Assembly: GCF_025457605.1 (NCBI RefSeq)
Contig: NZ_JAMZFY010000001.1
Coordinates: forward strand, 992,001 to 1,056,000
Source of the DNA: Haloarcula laminariae
GTDB taxonomy: Archaea; Halobacteriota; Halobacteria; Halobacteriales; Haloarculaceae
DNA length: 64,000 bases
Direction of reading: 5' to 3'
A program made the translations under genes and the position numbers. Each line of letters begins with the position of its first letter. Positions within the stretch are counted from its first letter, which is position 1. Under the pieces are notes generated by a model, which saw only the letters and a program-made list of their open reading frames with translations, did not search any database and was not told the origin of the DNA. Positions 7,010 to 16,242 of this stretch are shown piece by piece.

Positions 7010-9337
7010 ATGGAGTACGGTCTCGTCGCCCTCTGGCTCGCCCTCTATCTCCTCTTGACGTACGTCGGTGCGACCGTCGCAGCGGCGCTGTTTCCCCGCT
7101 TTGCCGAGCGTGGTATCGCCTTCGGCCTCCCGGTGGCCCTGGTGGTGCTGTGGCTGTCTACCTACTTCCTCGGTCGCCTCTCGATGACGGCCGGTATCTG
7201 GCTCGGGATAGTCGGGCTCGTCGCCGGCGCCGTCGCGGTCGCTTATCGCCGCGGCCCAATCGACCTCCGCTCGTTCGGCGAGGTCGCCGCCGTCTTCGCC
7301 GTCGCCTTCCTGTTCGTGGTGTGGATTCGCGCGCTGGACCCGGCTATCTCACCGCTGGCCGGCGAGAAGTTCCTCGATTTCGGCCTTGTCCAGTCGCTGT
7401 TGCGGGCCGATACCCTCCCCCCGGAAGACATGTGGTTCGCCGGCGAGCCGGTCGCCTACTACTACGGCGGCCACCTGCTGACGGCGATTCTCACCCGGCT
7501 GACCGGAACGGCCGGACAATACGCGTACAACCTCGCGCTGGCGGGCTTCTACGCCACGCTGGTGACGGGCGTCTACGGGCTGGCCGGCGCCGTCGCGGCG
7601 GCGCGGGACGTTCCCCGCCGACTCGCCGCCGGGCTCTCGGCGTTTTTCGTCGGTATCGCGAGCAACCTCACGACGCCGGCCCGCGCGCTGCTCTGGCTGT
7701 TGCCGGACGGGGTGGCCAAGTCGGTGGCCGGTGCGGCCGGCTACGAACTCACGGGGCTCGCCCGCGGGCCCGGCGAGTTCTACTTCTGGGACGCCAGCCG
7801 CGTCATCACTGACGACCCCGACGACTTCGCCACGTACACGCCTGGCACGGGGTACAGCGTCAACGAGTTCCCGCTCTTTGCCTGGCTCAACGGCGACCTC
7901 CACGCCCACATGATGAGCACGGGCTTTCTCGTCCTGACGGCGGCGCTGTGTTTCAGCTATTACCAGACGCCGGCCGAGGAGCGCCGGCGGCGACTGGCGC
8001 TCCTCTTCGGGGCGATTCCGGCCGTCGGCGGGTTGATGGCGGTGACGAACACGTGGTCGTTCCCGTCTATCGCCGGCCTCACCATGGTGACCGTCGCCAT
8101 GGCGCCGGCGAGCCCGCGGTCGCTGCTGCCGGCCTCGCTCCGTGACCCGCTCCCGAGGGACGGAGCGGCCGCCGAGGGGAGTCGCATCGGCCTCGCCGTC
8201 GCCGTCGCCGCGGGCGTGGCCGTCCTGGGGCTGCTGTGGTCGCTCCCCTTCTGGCTCGGCGTCGGCAGCGGCCGCGAGGTCACGTATCTGCCCGACCGCA
8301 GCAGCATCGCGGAGCTGGTCGGGATTCACGGGCTCTTCCTCGTCCCCTTTGCCCTGTACCTGTACGCACAGGTCGGCCGGACCCTCGACACGGGGCGGGC
8401 GCGGCTCGTCGGGCTTGGCTTTCTCGCCAGCGTGGCGCTCGGGACGATACTCGACCTGGCCGCTGTCGGGCTCGTCCTCCCGCTGCTGGTCGGCGCGTGG
8501 CTGTTCGCCCGGTCGCCGACCGGCCGGCCGAGTTCCGGGCCGCTCCCGGCGCTGGCCGACGGCGGCGAGCGCTCGGTCGGCTTCGAGACGGTGTTGCTGG
8601 TCGCGGGCGCCGGCCTGGTCATCCTCGTGGAGTTCGTCTTCATCAAGGAGAACGTCGGGCGGATGAACACGGTGTTCAAGACGTACATGCAGGTGTGGGT
8701 GCTGTGGGCCGCCGCAGTCGGCCCGATACTGGCGTGGCTGCTGACCCGCTGGCGGCCCGACGACGAGGCGACCGCACAGCTGGTCAAAAACGGGACGACG
8801 GTGCTGGTCGTCCTGCTGGTCTGTTCGACGTCGGTGTACGCCGCCATCGCCCTCCCCAACCACGCCGGCCGCGCGGGGGAGCCCACTCTCGACGGGACGG
8901 CGTATCTCGACGACTCCCATTCGGGCGAGGCCGAGGCCATCCGCTGGATGGACCGCGAGATAGACGGCCGTCCGAACATCGTCACCGCGGCGCCGGCCGG
9001 CTACTACTGGGTCCCCGAGGAGGGGAAAGGCGCCAGCGCCCCGTCGAGTCTGACGGGGATTCCGACGGTGGCCGGCTGGGTCCACGAGGCCCAGTACCGA
9101 AACGACAGCGTCTACGAAAAGCGCGTCGCCGACGTCGAGACCATCTACCGGGGCCCTGGCGACCGACAGCGCGCACTGCTACAGGAGTACGACGTACAGT
9201 ACGTCTACAACGGGCCGGCGGAGCGCGCTCGCTACGGGACCATCACGGTCAGCCAGCTGGAAGGCGTGACGGAGATTCACCGGTCGGGCGAGGTCGTCAT
9301 CTACCGCGTCGACCAGCGCGCGCTGGCGGACACGTAG
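7010..9337 (+). CDS. DUF2298 (Chlor_Arch_YYY) integral membrane protein
   Basis: A 775-residue polytopic membrane protein with over ten hydrophobic segments. It has the family hallmark YYYGGH around residue 155, preceded by GEKFLDFGLVQSLLR and PPEDMWFAG, and later EFPLFAWLNGDLHAHMM. The arrangement resembles GT-C type membrane glycosyltransferases with an acidic loop after the first helix; the exact reaction is not established. ATG 7010 was preferred over the in-frame GTG at 6965 because of promoter spacing. It is divergent from the GT2-GtrA pair, suggesting a small lipid-linked-sugar locus. Confidence 0.85.
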   Translation: MEYGLVALWLALYLLLTYVGATVAAALFPRFAERGIAFGLPVALVVLWLSTYFLGRLSMTAGIWLGIVGLVAGAVAVAYRRGPIDLRSFGEVAAVFAVAFLFVVWIRALDPAISPLAGEKFLDFGLVQSLLRADTLPPEDMWFAGEPVAYYYGGHLLTAILTRLTGTAGQYAYNLALAGFYATLVTGVYGLAGAVAAARDVPRRLAAGLSAFFVGIASNLTTPARALLWLLPDGVAKSVAGAAGYELTGLARGPGEFYFWDASRVITDDPDDFATYTPGTGYSVNEFPLFAWLNGDLHAHMMSTGFLVLTAALCFSYYQTPAEERRRRLALLFGAIPAVGGLMAVTNTWSFPSIAGLTMVTVAMAPASPRSLLPASLRDPLPRDGAAAEGSRIGLAVAVAAGVAVLGLLWSLPFWLGVGSGREVTYLPDRSSIAELVGIHGLFLVPFALYLYAQVGRTLDTGRARLVGLGFLASVALGTILDLAAVGLVLPLLVGAWLFARSPTGRPSSGPLPALADGGERSVGFETVLLVAGAGLVILVEFVFIKENVGRMNTVFKTYMQVWVLWAAAVGPILAWLLTRWRPDDEATAQLVKNGTTVLVVLLVCSTSVYAAIALPNHAGRAGEPTLDGTAYLDDSHSGEAEAIRWMDREIDGRPNIVTAAPAGYYWVPEEGKGASAPSSLTGIPTVAGWVHEAQYRNDSVYEKRVADVETIYRGPGDRQRALLQEYDVQYVYNGPAERARYGTITVSQLEGVTEIHRSGEVVIYRVDQRALADT

Positions 9338-9391
9338 CTAGCCAGGTCGAGAACACTGACGGACCGACGAGCACCGGCCCCGGGACTCGCT

Positions 9392-9652
9392 TCAGGCTTC
9401 CGCCCGCTCGCGCAGGACGGTGACGGCCTCGGCGTCGACGTTGTCGGTCGCCAGATGGTTCGGGATGTAGTCCTGCTTCGAGAAGGTCTCCTGTTCGTCC
9501 TCGCTCCCGATGGTACACCACAGCTGGACGCGGTCGGGGCCGTGCCAGTCACCCTGGCGGGCGACCGCGAACACCTCGTACTCCTCGCCGTCGTACTCGA
9601 TGCGGCCGCCCTTCCGGAGGCCGGGGTCGCCGCGGATGATGAGCTTCTGCAT
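9392..9652 (-). CDS. small conserved haloarchaeal protein (probably HAH_0734 family)
   Basis: An 86-residue acidic protein beginning MQKLIIRGDPGLRKGG and containing VQLWCTIGSEDEQETF. I recognise the pattern as the HAH_0734 group but cannot assign a function. No membrane segment or cofactor motif is seen. It is convergent with the YYY gene. Confidence 0.7.
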   Translation of the reverse strand: MQKLIIRGDPGLRKGGRIEYDGEEYEVFAVARQGDWHGPDRVQLWCTIGSEDEQETFSKQDYIPNHLATDNVDAEAVTVLRERAEA

Positions 9653-9971
9653 ACCCCACGCTTGGCAAACGGCGCACTTAGTGACTTCGAAGCGTTCATC
9701 CGACAGTCCGCCGCCGCGGCCCGTCGACCGGAGCCGTTATACGCGGGGGGACGAGAGTACCACGTAGACGGCACGGTCCGACGGCACCTTTCAGCCCGCG
9801 GGTCAAACTGCGGGTATCCGCTGTCCGACCTACACCGTCTCTCTAACAACCCTGAGCCGCTGGTGTGTGAGAGACGGAAACCGTAGGATGGCACCCGACT
9901 CCCCCGCGGGGGAACTCGAACCGTCGGGGTTTTAAGCGGTCATGCCAAAGCGACCTGTAAGGTCGATATCT
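9653..9971. other. 319-nt divergent intergenic region
   Basis: It lies between the divergent small gene and the ribosomal operon. The AT-rich box ggttttaagc at 9929-9938 is the likely promoter for rpl44e; another TATA-like site (ttatacg) sits near 9735. No gene was recognised; open frames here lack family matches. Confidence 0.4.
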
Positions 9972-10256
9972 ATGGAGATGCCGCGACGTTTCAACACGTA
10001 CTGTCCGCACTGTAACGAGCACAACGAACACGAGGTCGAGAAGGTCCGATCGGGCCGCTCGTCCGGTATGAAAAAGGTCAACGACCGCCAGCGAAAGCGG
10101 CGTGGGACCGGTATCGGGAACAAGGGTAAGTTCTCGAAGGTCCCCGGTGGGGACAAGCCCACGAAGAAGACCGACCTGAAGTACATCTGCTCGGACTGTG
10201 GGAGCGCCCACCTCCGAGAGGGATGGCGCGCCGGTCGACTGGAGTTCCAGGAGTAA
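9972..10256 (+). CDS. rpl44e: 50S ribosomal protein L44e
   Basis: A 94-residue protein of the large ribosomal subunit. The opening [17 protein letters not shown] and the two CxxC pairs (CPHC near residue 11 and CSDC near residue 74) form the zinc site of L44e, and the ending [14 protein letters not shown] is diagnostic. The upstream ATG at 9942 would add ten residues not known in the family. It is the first gene of a conserved operon, with S27e 2 nt downstream. Confidence 0.97.
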   Translation: MEMPRRFNTYCPHCNEHNEHEVEKVRSGRSSGMKKVNDRQRKRRGTGIGNKGKFSKVPGGDKPTKKTDLKYICSDCGSAHLREGWRAGRLEFQE

Positions 10257-10258
10257 CT

Positions 10259-10432
10259 ATGGCAGGTAGCTTCGTCACCGTCGCCTGTCCGGACTGCGAG
10301 AACGAACAGACGCTCTTCGAGAAGGCCGCGAGCGAGGTCGACTGCGCCGTCTGCGGTCACACGCTCGCCCGCCCCACCGGCGGGAAGGCCGACATCGAAG
10401 GCGAAGTGACCGCCGTCGCCGAGGCCCGGTAA
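10259..10432 (+). CDS. rps27e: 30S ribosomal protein S27e
   Basis: A 57-residue zinc-ribbon ribosomal protein. It opens [17 protein letters not shown] and has the second pair CAVCG near residue 31. It follows L44e directly and precedes aIF2-alpha by one base, as in many archaea. Confidence 0.97.
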   Translation: MAGSFVTVACPDCENEQTLFEKAASEVDCAVCGHTLARPTGGKADIEGEVTAVAEAR

Positions 10433-10433
10433 C

Positions 10434-11234
10434 ATGAAATACAGCGGCTGGCCAGAACCGAGCGAGCTCGTCGTCGGCAAGGTCGACGAGATCGAAGACT
10501 TCGGCGTCTTCGTCGACCTCGAGGAGTACGAGGGCAAGCGCGGGCTCTGTCACATCTCCGAGGTCGCGAGCGGCTGGATAAAGAACGTCCGCGACCACGT
10601 CAACACCGGCCAGACGGTCGTCGCCAAGGTGCTCGACGTGGACGAGGACGCCCAGCAGATTGACCTCTCCATCAAGGACGTCAACGACCACCAGCGCAAG
10701 GAGAAAATCCAGGAGTGGAAAAACGAGCAGAAGGCCGACAACTGGATGGAGCTGGCCTTCGGCGAGGACATCGCCGACGAGGCCTACAGCGCCATCGCCA
10801 ACGCCTTGCTGTCGGAGTTTGGCTCGCTGTACGACGGCTTCGAGGCCGCCGCTATCCACGGCGAGTCGGCGCTCGAAGACACCGACCTCGACGAGGACGA
10901 GGTCGACGCTATCGTCGAGACGGCACGTTCGAACGTCTCGGTTCCCTACGTCAACGTCACGGGCTACGTCGACCTGACCTGTCCCGACAGCGAGGGCGTC
11001 GACGTCATCAAAGACGCGCTGAAAGCCGCCGAGGGCAACGGCGAAGTGCCCGACGAAATCCAGCTCGAAGTCACCTACGTCGGCTCGCCCGAGTACCGCA
11101 TCCAGGTACAGGCTCCCGACTACAAGACTGCAGAGGGTGCCCTCGAGGAGAGCGCGGCCCGCGCCCGCAAGGTCGTCGAGGCCGAGGGCGGAACCGCCGA
11201 GTTCCACCGCGACCGCGACGAAGACGACGAATGA
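10434..11234 (+). CDS. eif2a: translation initiation factor aIF2 subunit alpha
   Basis: A 266-residue alpha subunit of the factor that brings initiator Met-tRNA to the small ribosomal subunit. An N-terminal S1/OB domain (about residues 10-85) contains the family signature [18 protein letters not shown] helical middle domain and a C-terminal alpha/beta domain follow ([17 protein letters not shown]). The serine phosphorylated in eukaryotic eIF2-alpha is not evident. Its stop overlaps the start of nop10 (ATGA). Confidence 0.97.
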   Translation: MKYSGWPEPSELVVGKVDEIEDFGVFVDLEEYEGKRGLCHISEVASGWIKNVRDHVNTGQTVVAKVLDVDEDAQQIDLSIKDVNDHQRKEKIQEWKNEQKADNWMELAFGEDIADEAYSAIANALLSEFGSLYDGFEAAAIHGESALEDTDLDEDEVDAIVETARSNVSVPYVNVTGYVDLTCPDSEGVDVIKDALKAAEGNGEVPDEIQLEVTYVGSPEYRIQVQAPDYKTAEGALEESAARARKVVEAEGGTAEFHRDRDEDDE

Positions 11235-11413
11235 AGGCCGACATCCGGGTGTGTTCGGCCTGGCGGGCCGAACACGACCGCCCGGTGTACACCCTTTCTG
11301 GGACGTGTCCCGACTGCGGAGCCGAGGCGGTAAACAGCGCCCCCGCTCCCTTTGACCCGGCGGACCCCCACGGCGAGTATCGACGTTCTCTTAAGCGCCG
11401 ACACCGGGAGTAG
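11231..11413 (+). CDS. nop10: H/ACA RNA-protein complex protein Nop10
   Basis: A 60-residue protein of the pseudouridine-guide complex with Cbf5, Gar1 and L7Ae. It has the zinc-binding pair CPDCG near residue 26, the CSAW segment near residue 8, then the family pattern [16 protein letters not shown]. The ATG overlaps the aIF2-alpha stop by four bases. The classical gene order aIF2a-nop10-PAC2 supports the call. Confidence 0.95.
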   Translation: MKADIRVCSAWRAEHDRPVYTLSGTCPDCGAEAVNSAPAPFDPADPHGEYRRSLKRRHRE

Positions 11414-11418
11414 GGGGT

Positions 11419-12177
11419 ATGGACGAATTCGATATCGACGTTCTCGCCGACCCGGAGCTCGAGGAGCCGGTGCTGGTCGAGGGGTTGCCCGGCGTGGGCC
11501 ACGTCGGCAAGCTCGCCGCCGAGCACCTGCTCGAAGAGCTCGACAGCGAGCTCGTTCGACGGGTGTACTCGACGCATTTCCCCCCGCAGGTCAGCGTCGA
11601 GGACGGTCGAACGCAGCTCGCGTGCGCGGAGTTCCACGCCGTCACGCCCGAGGACGGCCGCGACATGCTCGTGCTCACCGGCGACCACCAGGCACAGGAC
11701 AACGCGGGCCACTACGGCCTCACGACCGCGTTCCTCGACGTCGGCGACGAGTTCGGCGTCGAGGAGGTGTACGCGCTGGGCGGGGTTCCGACGGGCGAAC
11801 TCATCGAGGAGTACGACGTGCTGGGCGCGACGACGACCGACGACTTCGGCGACCGCCTCGAAGCGGCCGGCGTCGAGTTCCGCGAGGACGAGCCCGCCGG
11901 CGGCATCGTCGGCGTCTCCGGCCTCCTGTTGGGACTGAGCGAGCGCCGCGACCGACCTGCCGCCTGTCTGATGGGCGAGACCTCAGGCTACCTGGTCGAC
12001 CCCAAGAGCGCACAGGCGGTCCTGGAGGTGCTCCAGGAGGTCGTCGGGTTCGAGGTCCCCTTCGACCCGCTCGAAGAGCGCGCCGACGAGATGGAGGAGG
12101 TCGTCCGCAAGATACAGCAGATGGAAGAGCAGAACGCTCCGTCGCCGGCCGACGAGGACCTCCGCTACATCGGGTGA
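11419..12177 (+). CDS. PAC2-family proteasome assembly chaperone-like protein
   Basis: A 252-residue protein opening with the family motif LVEGLPGVGHVGKLAAEHL and containing YALGGVPTGEL and GVSGLLLGLS. Archaeal PAC2 proteins resemble the proteasome-assembly chaperone Pba; the function in archaea is inferred. A charged helical tail (about residues 215-245, EEVVRKIQQMEEQ) may pair with a proteasome subunit. It starts 5 nt after nop10, with a purine-rich gggggt before the ATG. Confidence 0.9.
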   Translation: MDEFDIDVLADPELEEPVLVEGLPGVGHVGKLAAEHLLEELDSELVRRVYSTHFPPQVSVEDGRTQLACAEFHAVTPEDGRDMLVLTGDHQAQDNAGHYGLTTAFLDVGDEFGVEEVYALGGVPTGELIEEYDVLGATTTDDFGDRLEAAGVEFREDEPAGGIVGVSGLLLGLSERRDRPAACLMGETSGYLVDPKSAQAVLEVLQEVVGFEVPFDPLEERADEMEEVVRKIQQMEEQNAPSPADEDLRYIG

Positions 12178-12230
12178 GCGGGGTCGCCGAAAGCGGACGA
12201 TTCTTAGGCGACGGGGCCTAACGGGGGCCC

Positions 12231-12842
12231 GTGCAGGCAGATCCGGGCGGCGTACCGGCGTGGCTGGTGTTCGGACTGCTCCTGGGGGTAGCCGGTAGTC
12301 TGGTCGTCGTCGTCCTCTTTCTCGTCGCCGGCAAACTGTTCCCCGCGAAGCGACGGGCCCGCGGGGTTCGCGAGGGCGGCGAGGAGCGCCGTCGGGCCGA
12401 GATTCGCGAGTACCTGACCGCCATCGACGAGTCCTTCGCCGAGAACCATCCGGTCGCCGGCCAGGACGTCGCCTTCTACCTCCCGGACCGCGGCGTCGCC
12501 ATCACCTTCGACGCGCGGGCGTTCTACCGCATCGAGCGCTCGCCGACGGCCCCGGTGCTGGTCGAACACGAGCTACCGGGCGCCGCTCTGGGCCGGCGGC
12601 TCCCCTTCGAGACGCCCGACGTCTCCGTCGGCCCCGAGCCCGAACCCGAGCCCCACTCCCCCGTCGACCCCACGCGACAGGCCTTCGCCGAGCTGGGGCT
12701 GCGGGAGACGGCGACCGTCGACGAGGTGAAATCCGCCTACCGGGCCCGCGTCAAGCAGGTCCACCCGGACCACGGCGGCGACAAGGAGGAGTTCAAACGG
12801 GTCCGGGAGGCCTACACGCTCGCGAAACAGCACGCGGGGTGA
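12231..12842 (+). CDS. membrane-anchored J-domain protein
   Basis: A 203-residue protein starting at GTG. One hydrophobic segment at residues 10-33 anchors it. The middle holds a small domain of unknown type, then an acidic/proline linker (PEPEPEPHSP). The C-terminal 60 residues form a J domain with VHPDHGGD, so it could stimulate DnaK near the membrane. A TATA-like ttcttagg lies about 25-30 nt before the GTG, which supports this start. Confidence 0.85.
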   Translation: MQADPGGVPAWLVFGLLLGVAGSLVVVVLFLVAGKLFPAKRRARGVREGGEERRRAEIREYLTAIDESFAENHPVAGQDVAFYLPDRGVAITFDARAFYRIERSPTAPVLVEHELPGAALGRRLPFETPDVSVGPEPEPEPHSPVDPTRQAFAELGLRETATVDEVKSAYRARVKQVHPDHGGDKEEFKRVREAYTLAKQHAG

Positions 12843-12892
12843 AACAGCGTCGCCCCCGCGGGACGATGCCCTCAGTGAGATGGCGTCGAACC

Positions 12893-13348
12893 TCAGCGCC
12901 CCGTGCTCGCTTCCCCGGCGCGCTCCTCGTATAAGTGGACCATCTCTGAGACGAACCAGAGCTTCAGCGTCATCGCGAGCGCCGTCGCGGCGGCGGTCTC
13001 TGCGGGCCGCTGCCGGATGGCGGCATAGAGCGCGTACAGCGAGGCGAGGGCGGTCGGGACGTTCAACAGCCCGGGATAGCGCCGGTGCTTGCCCGCCTGT
13101 TTGGCCCAGATGCGTTCGCCGTACACCCCTCTCGTCATCCACGCGCTGTCGTCTTCGGGCGGCGAGAACAGGAACGGGTTGACGGCGACGAACGCGAGAG
13201 TGAGCGCCAGCCCGCGCCAGTTCCGACGGTAGATACAGGCGACTATCAGGGGCAGCGTCGGGACGCGGGACCATCCGCTCCGGGGGTTGGCGTGGCGGGC
13301 CCAGAAGTACCGGTCGAGCGGGTCGTCGTCGGGAATCGCCGTGGGCAT
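12893..13348 (-). CDS. DUF6653-like membrane protein
   Basis: A 151-residue protein opening with DPLDRYFWARHANPRSGWSR, which I recognise as the DUF6653 family found in haloarchaea. Three hydrophobic stretches follow (around residues 32-60, 98-112 and 118-135). The function is unknown. It is convergent with the J-domain gene and lies just upstream of nothing obviously related. Confidence 0.75.
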   Translation of the reverse strand: MPTAIPDDDPLDRYFWARHANPRSGWSRVPTLPLIVACIYRRNWRGLALTLAFVAVNPFLFSPPEDDSAWMTRGVYGERIWAKQAGKHRRYPGLLNVPTALASLYALYAAIRQRPAETAAATALAMTLKLWFVSEMVHLYEERAGEASTGR

Positions 13349-13391
13349 GTCGGTTACTCAGACACGGCCGAGCCAAAGCGCTACCGCCGGC

Positions 13392-14519
13392 TCACATCCC
13401 CTGGCTCATCAGATGCGACCGCAGGAGGTCGGCCTCCTTGCTGCCGGCGACGGGGTTGACGAGGACGACCTCCTCGTCGGCGTCGAAGGCGCCCCGGTCG
13501 GCCAGGGCGCGCACGCCGGCGATGGCGGTACCGCCGGTCGCGCCGACTTCGGGGCCCATCTCGCAGCCGTCGACAGCCGCCTGCAGTATCTCCTTGTCGG
13601 GGACTGCCGCGCCGTCGCCGCCGGTCGCGGCGATAGCGTCGAGAGCGGCGCGCCCGGCCGCGGGGTCGGGCACTTCCAGCGGGCCGACGATGGTGTCGGG
13701 GTGGTCGACCGGCGCCGGGTCGGTCGCGCCGTCGGCGGCCGCCGCGGCGATGGGCGCGCAGTCGGCCGGCTGGGCGGCGTAGAGCCGCGGGACGCCGTCG
13801 GCGAGTCCCGCGTCGGCGGCGAGAGCGAACCCGCGTTCGAGCCCGAGGACCGTCTCGCCGTGGCCGGTCGGATGGACCACGGCGTCAGGGGCCGCCCACT
13901 CTCGGTCGGCCAGGAGTTCCAGGGCCAGGGCGGTCCCGCCGGCGACGCGGAACGGGTGGCCCGGCGCGACCGAGGTGAGCGGCTCGTCGCTGTCGGCGAA
14001 GGCCTCGACGGCGTCGGCGTAGCGCCCCTCGACGACGTACATGTCGCCGCCGTGGACGTTCACCATCGCCTTGTTCAGGAACGGACACCGCGAGGGGACA
14101 AACCCCTTCGAGTCGATGTCCGCGCGTGCGGCGTAGGCCGCCGCCGACTGGGCGCCGTTGCCCGGCGAGGGCGTCCCGACGCGGTCGGCCCCGTCCGCGA
14201 CGGCGGCCGTGACGGCCAGCGAGAGCTTTCGGTCGGCGAGCGACCCCGTGGGGTTGCGCCCCTCGTCCTTGACGGTGACGCCGCCGACGCCGAGTTCGTC
14301 GGCCAGCACCGGCACGGCCACGGCCGGCGTCGCCCCCTCGTCGATGCTGACGGTCGCCTCGGGCGGGAACGGGCGGCAGTCGGCGGGGCCGTCGACCGCG
14401 TCGACGTCGAAGTCGACGACCAGAACGCCCCCGCAGTCGGGGCAACGCTCGATACCGGGGTCGACCGATTCGCCACACGCCGTACAGGAGAGGCCACGAA
14501 CCGCCGCTGTCGTCTGCAT
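13392..14519 (-). CDS. threonine synthase-like PLP fold protein, PLP lysine missing
   Basis: A 375-residue member of the threonine synthase family with an N-terminal zinc ribbon (C12, C15, C26, C29) and the fold-type II PLP domain. The substrate loop SPGNGAQSAAAYAAR and the late ATGGTAIAGVRAL are clear. In the motif EGRNPTGSLADRK the residue at the position of the PLP lysine (canonical NPTGSFKDR) is Ala95; the nearest lysine is Lys98. It may therefore be inactive, use another lysine, or have a non-enzymatic role. Start 14519 gives the zinc ribbon at the very N-terminus. It is divergent from the FAD gene. Confidence 0.85.
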   Translation of the reverse strand: MQTTAAVRGLSCTACGESVDPGIERCPDCGGVLVVDFDVDAVDGPADCRPFPPEATVSIDEGATPAVAVPVLADELGVGGVTVKDEGRNPTGSLADRKLSLAVTAAVADGADRVGTPSPGNGAQSAAAYAARADIDSKGFVPSRCPFLNKAMVNVHGGDMYVVEGRYADAVEAFADSDEPLTSVAPGHPFRVAGGTALALELLADREWAAPDAVVHPTGHGETVLGLERGFALAADAGLADGVPRLYAAQPADCAPIAAAAADGATDPAPVDHPDTIVGPLEVPDPAAGRAALDAIAATGGDGAAVPDKEILQAAVDGCEMGPEVGATGGTAIAGVRALADRGAFDADEEVVLVNPVAGSKEADLLRSHLMSQGM

Positions 14520-14601
14520 AGGACTACCTCGGGATGGCTCCCTCAAGTGTCGTGCGGTATATTCCAGCACGCTCTTGGCCCACGCGTCCGAACGCCCGGC
14601 C

Positions 14602-15861
14602 ATGACAGACGCCGTGGTCGTCGGTGGCGGCCTCGCGGGACTCGTCGCGGCCAGCCACCTCGCCGAGTCGGGACAGGACGTGACGCTGCTGGAAGCGAGC
14701 GACGGCGTCGGCGGCCGCGTCCGGACGGCCCACGCGGACGGCTACACCTTCGACCGGGGCTTTCAGGTGCTCTTCTCGGCGTATCCGGCAGTCGAGCGCG
14801 AACTCGATGTCGAGGCGCTCTCGCCCCGACCGTTCACGCCGGGGGCGACCATCGCCCGCCCGAACCACCGCTCGGTGTTGTCGGACCCGCTTCGCAACCC
14901 GACCGCGGCCCCACAGACGCTGTTCAACCGAGACGTTCGCACGGCCGACAAGCTCCGCGTGTTCAAACTCCAGCGCGACCTCGCCGGGAGGGACCCCGAG
15001 ACGCTGCTCGACGGCGGCGGCGAGTCCATCGCCGACTACCTGGCCGACCGGGGGTTCTCGAAGCGGTTCGTCGAGCGCTTCGCCGCGCCTTTCTACGGCG
15101 GTATCACGCTCGACCGGTCGCTCTCGACCGACAGCGCCGTCTTCGAGTACACCTACAAGATGCTCTCGGAGGGCGAGATATTCGTCCCCGCCCGCGGGAT
15201 GCAGGCCATGCCCGAACAGCTCGCCGAGCGGGCCACGACGGCGGGTGCGACCATCGAGACAGGGCAGTCCGTGGAGACCGTCGACGCGGCGGCCGGGGAC
15301 GACGCGGTGACCGTCGAGACGGCCGGCGAGACGGTCACGGCGGACGCGTGTGTCGTCGCGACGGACCCCGCGACGGCCGCCGACCTGACGGGCGTCGACA
15401 CCATCCCGACGGAGACGCTCGGCTGTGTCACCCAGTACTTCTCGCTGCCGACGAGCAAGGCCCCGAGCATGGGCAAACGAATCGTGCTCAACGCGGTCGA
15501 CGACCGGCCAAACACCGTGGCACCGCTGTCGGCGGTCGCTCCGGAGTACGCCCCCGAGGGGATGGAGCTGTACAGCGCCACCTTCCTCGGGGCCCAGGAC
15601 GCCGACGAGGCGGACCTGGCGGCCGACGTGTACGACGCCCTCGCCTCGTGGTACCCGTCGGCCGGGTTCGACGCTCTGGAGCTCCTTCGAACCGACCGCG
15701 TTCCGCTGGCACAGTTCGCCCAGCCGCCGGGCTTTCGCGACTCGGTCCCGGACCCCGACGCGCCCGAGGGGCCGGTGGTCCTGGCCGGCGACTACACCCG
15801 CTGGTCCTCGATACAGGGCGCGCTGGAGAGCGGGCGCGTGGCCGCGACGCTGTGCCGGTAG
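14602..15861 (+). CDS. FAD-dependent amine-oxidase/desaturase-like oxidoreductase
   Basis: A 419-residue flavoprotein. The N-terminal FAD-binding motif VVVGGGLAGLVAASHLAE is followed by GGRVRT, as in phytoene desaturase and protoporphyrinogen oxidase relatives. A C-terminal GDYTRWSSIQGALESG completes the FAD site. The substrate is not evident; haloarchaeal relatives are often called phytoene-dehydrogenase-like. ATG 14602 places the FAD motif at residue 4, so upstream in-frame extension is rejected. Confidence 0.85.
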   Translation: MTDAVVVGGGLAGLVAASHLAESGQDVTLLEASDGVGGRVRTAHADGYTFDRGFQVLFSAYPAVERELDVEALSPRPFTPGATIARPNHRSVLSDPLRNPTAAPQTLFNRDVRTADKLRVFKLQRDLAGRDPETLLDGGGESIADYLADRGFSKRFVERFAAPFYGGITLDRSLSTDSAVFEYTYKMLSEGEIFVPARGMQAMPEQLAERATTAGATIETGQSVETVDAAAGDDAVTVETAGETVTADACVVATDPATAADLTGVDTIPTETLGCVTQYFSLPTSKAPSMGKRIVLNAVDDRPNTVAPLSAVAPEYAPEGMELYSATFLGAQDADEADLAADVYDALASWYPSAGFDALELLRTDRVPLAQFAQPPGFRDSVPDPDAPEGPVVLAGDYTRWSSIQGALESGRVAATLCR

Positions 15862-15888
15862 CTGCCCGTTTCTCTACCGCTGGGGCGG

Positions 15889-16242
15889 TCAGACGGCCTC
15901 CGGCCCCCGCTTGCCGGTCCGTATCCGCACCGCCTCCTCGACGGGCAGGACGAAGACGCGCCCGTCGCCCGGATTGCCGGTCTCGGCCGCCTCGGCGATG
16001 GCCTCGGTCACGTCCTCGGCCGGGATATCCGCGACGACGCACTCTATTTTCACCTTGTCGATGAGGTCGACGGTGTACTCCTCGCCGCGCCACTGCTCGG
16101 TCTTGACCGACTCGGAACCACGCCCCGAGACGTTGGTCACCGTGAGCGAGGCCGCGTTGACCTCGGCCAGCGCCTGCTTTGCGGCACCGAGCTTCTCGGG
16201 TCGGATTATCGCGACCACCATCTGTATCTCCGATTCAGTCAT
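15889..16242 (-). CDS. glnK: P-II family nitrogen regulatory protein (GlnK)
   Basis: A 117-residue P-II signal protein that would report 2-oxoglutarate and ATP/ADP state to nitrogen-uptake partners. The opening [18 protein letters not shown], the T-loop with [15 protein letters not shown] and the C-terminal [19 protein letters not shown] are diagnostic. The T-loop tyrosine is present. No amtB ammonium transporter is adjacent, unlike the common glnK-amtB pairing. ATG 16242 was preferred over GTG 16251. Confidence 0.93.
   Translation of the reverse strand: MTESEIQMVVAIIRPEKLGAAKQALAEVNAASLTVTNVSGRGSESVKTEQWRGEEYTVDLIDKVKIECVVADIPAEDVTEAIAEAAETGNPGDGRVFVLPVEEAVRIRTGKRGPEAV

Noticed and set aside
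7349-9085. A 578-residue minus-strand frame opposite the YYY gene
   Set aside because: It is antisense to a membrane protein with recognisable motifs and is itself highly charged and low-complexity.
9455-9886. A 143-residue plus-strand frame before the ribosomal operon
   Set aside because: It lies opposite the conserved 86-residue gene and runs into the promoter region of rpl44e.
13287-16064. A 925-residue open frame on the plus strand covering several genes
   Set aside because: It is an artefact of high G+C content, overlapping a clear minus-strand threonine-synthase-like gene and a plus-strand FAD gene in other frames. Its composition is Arg/Gly/Pro-rich with no domain.
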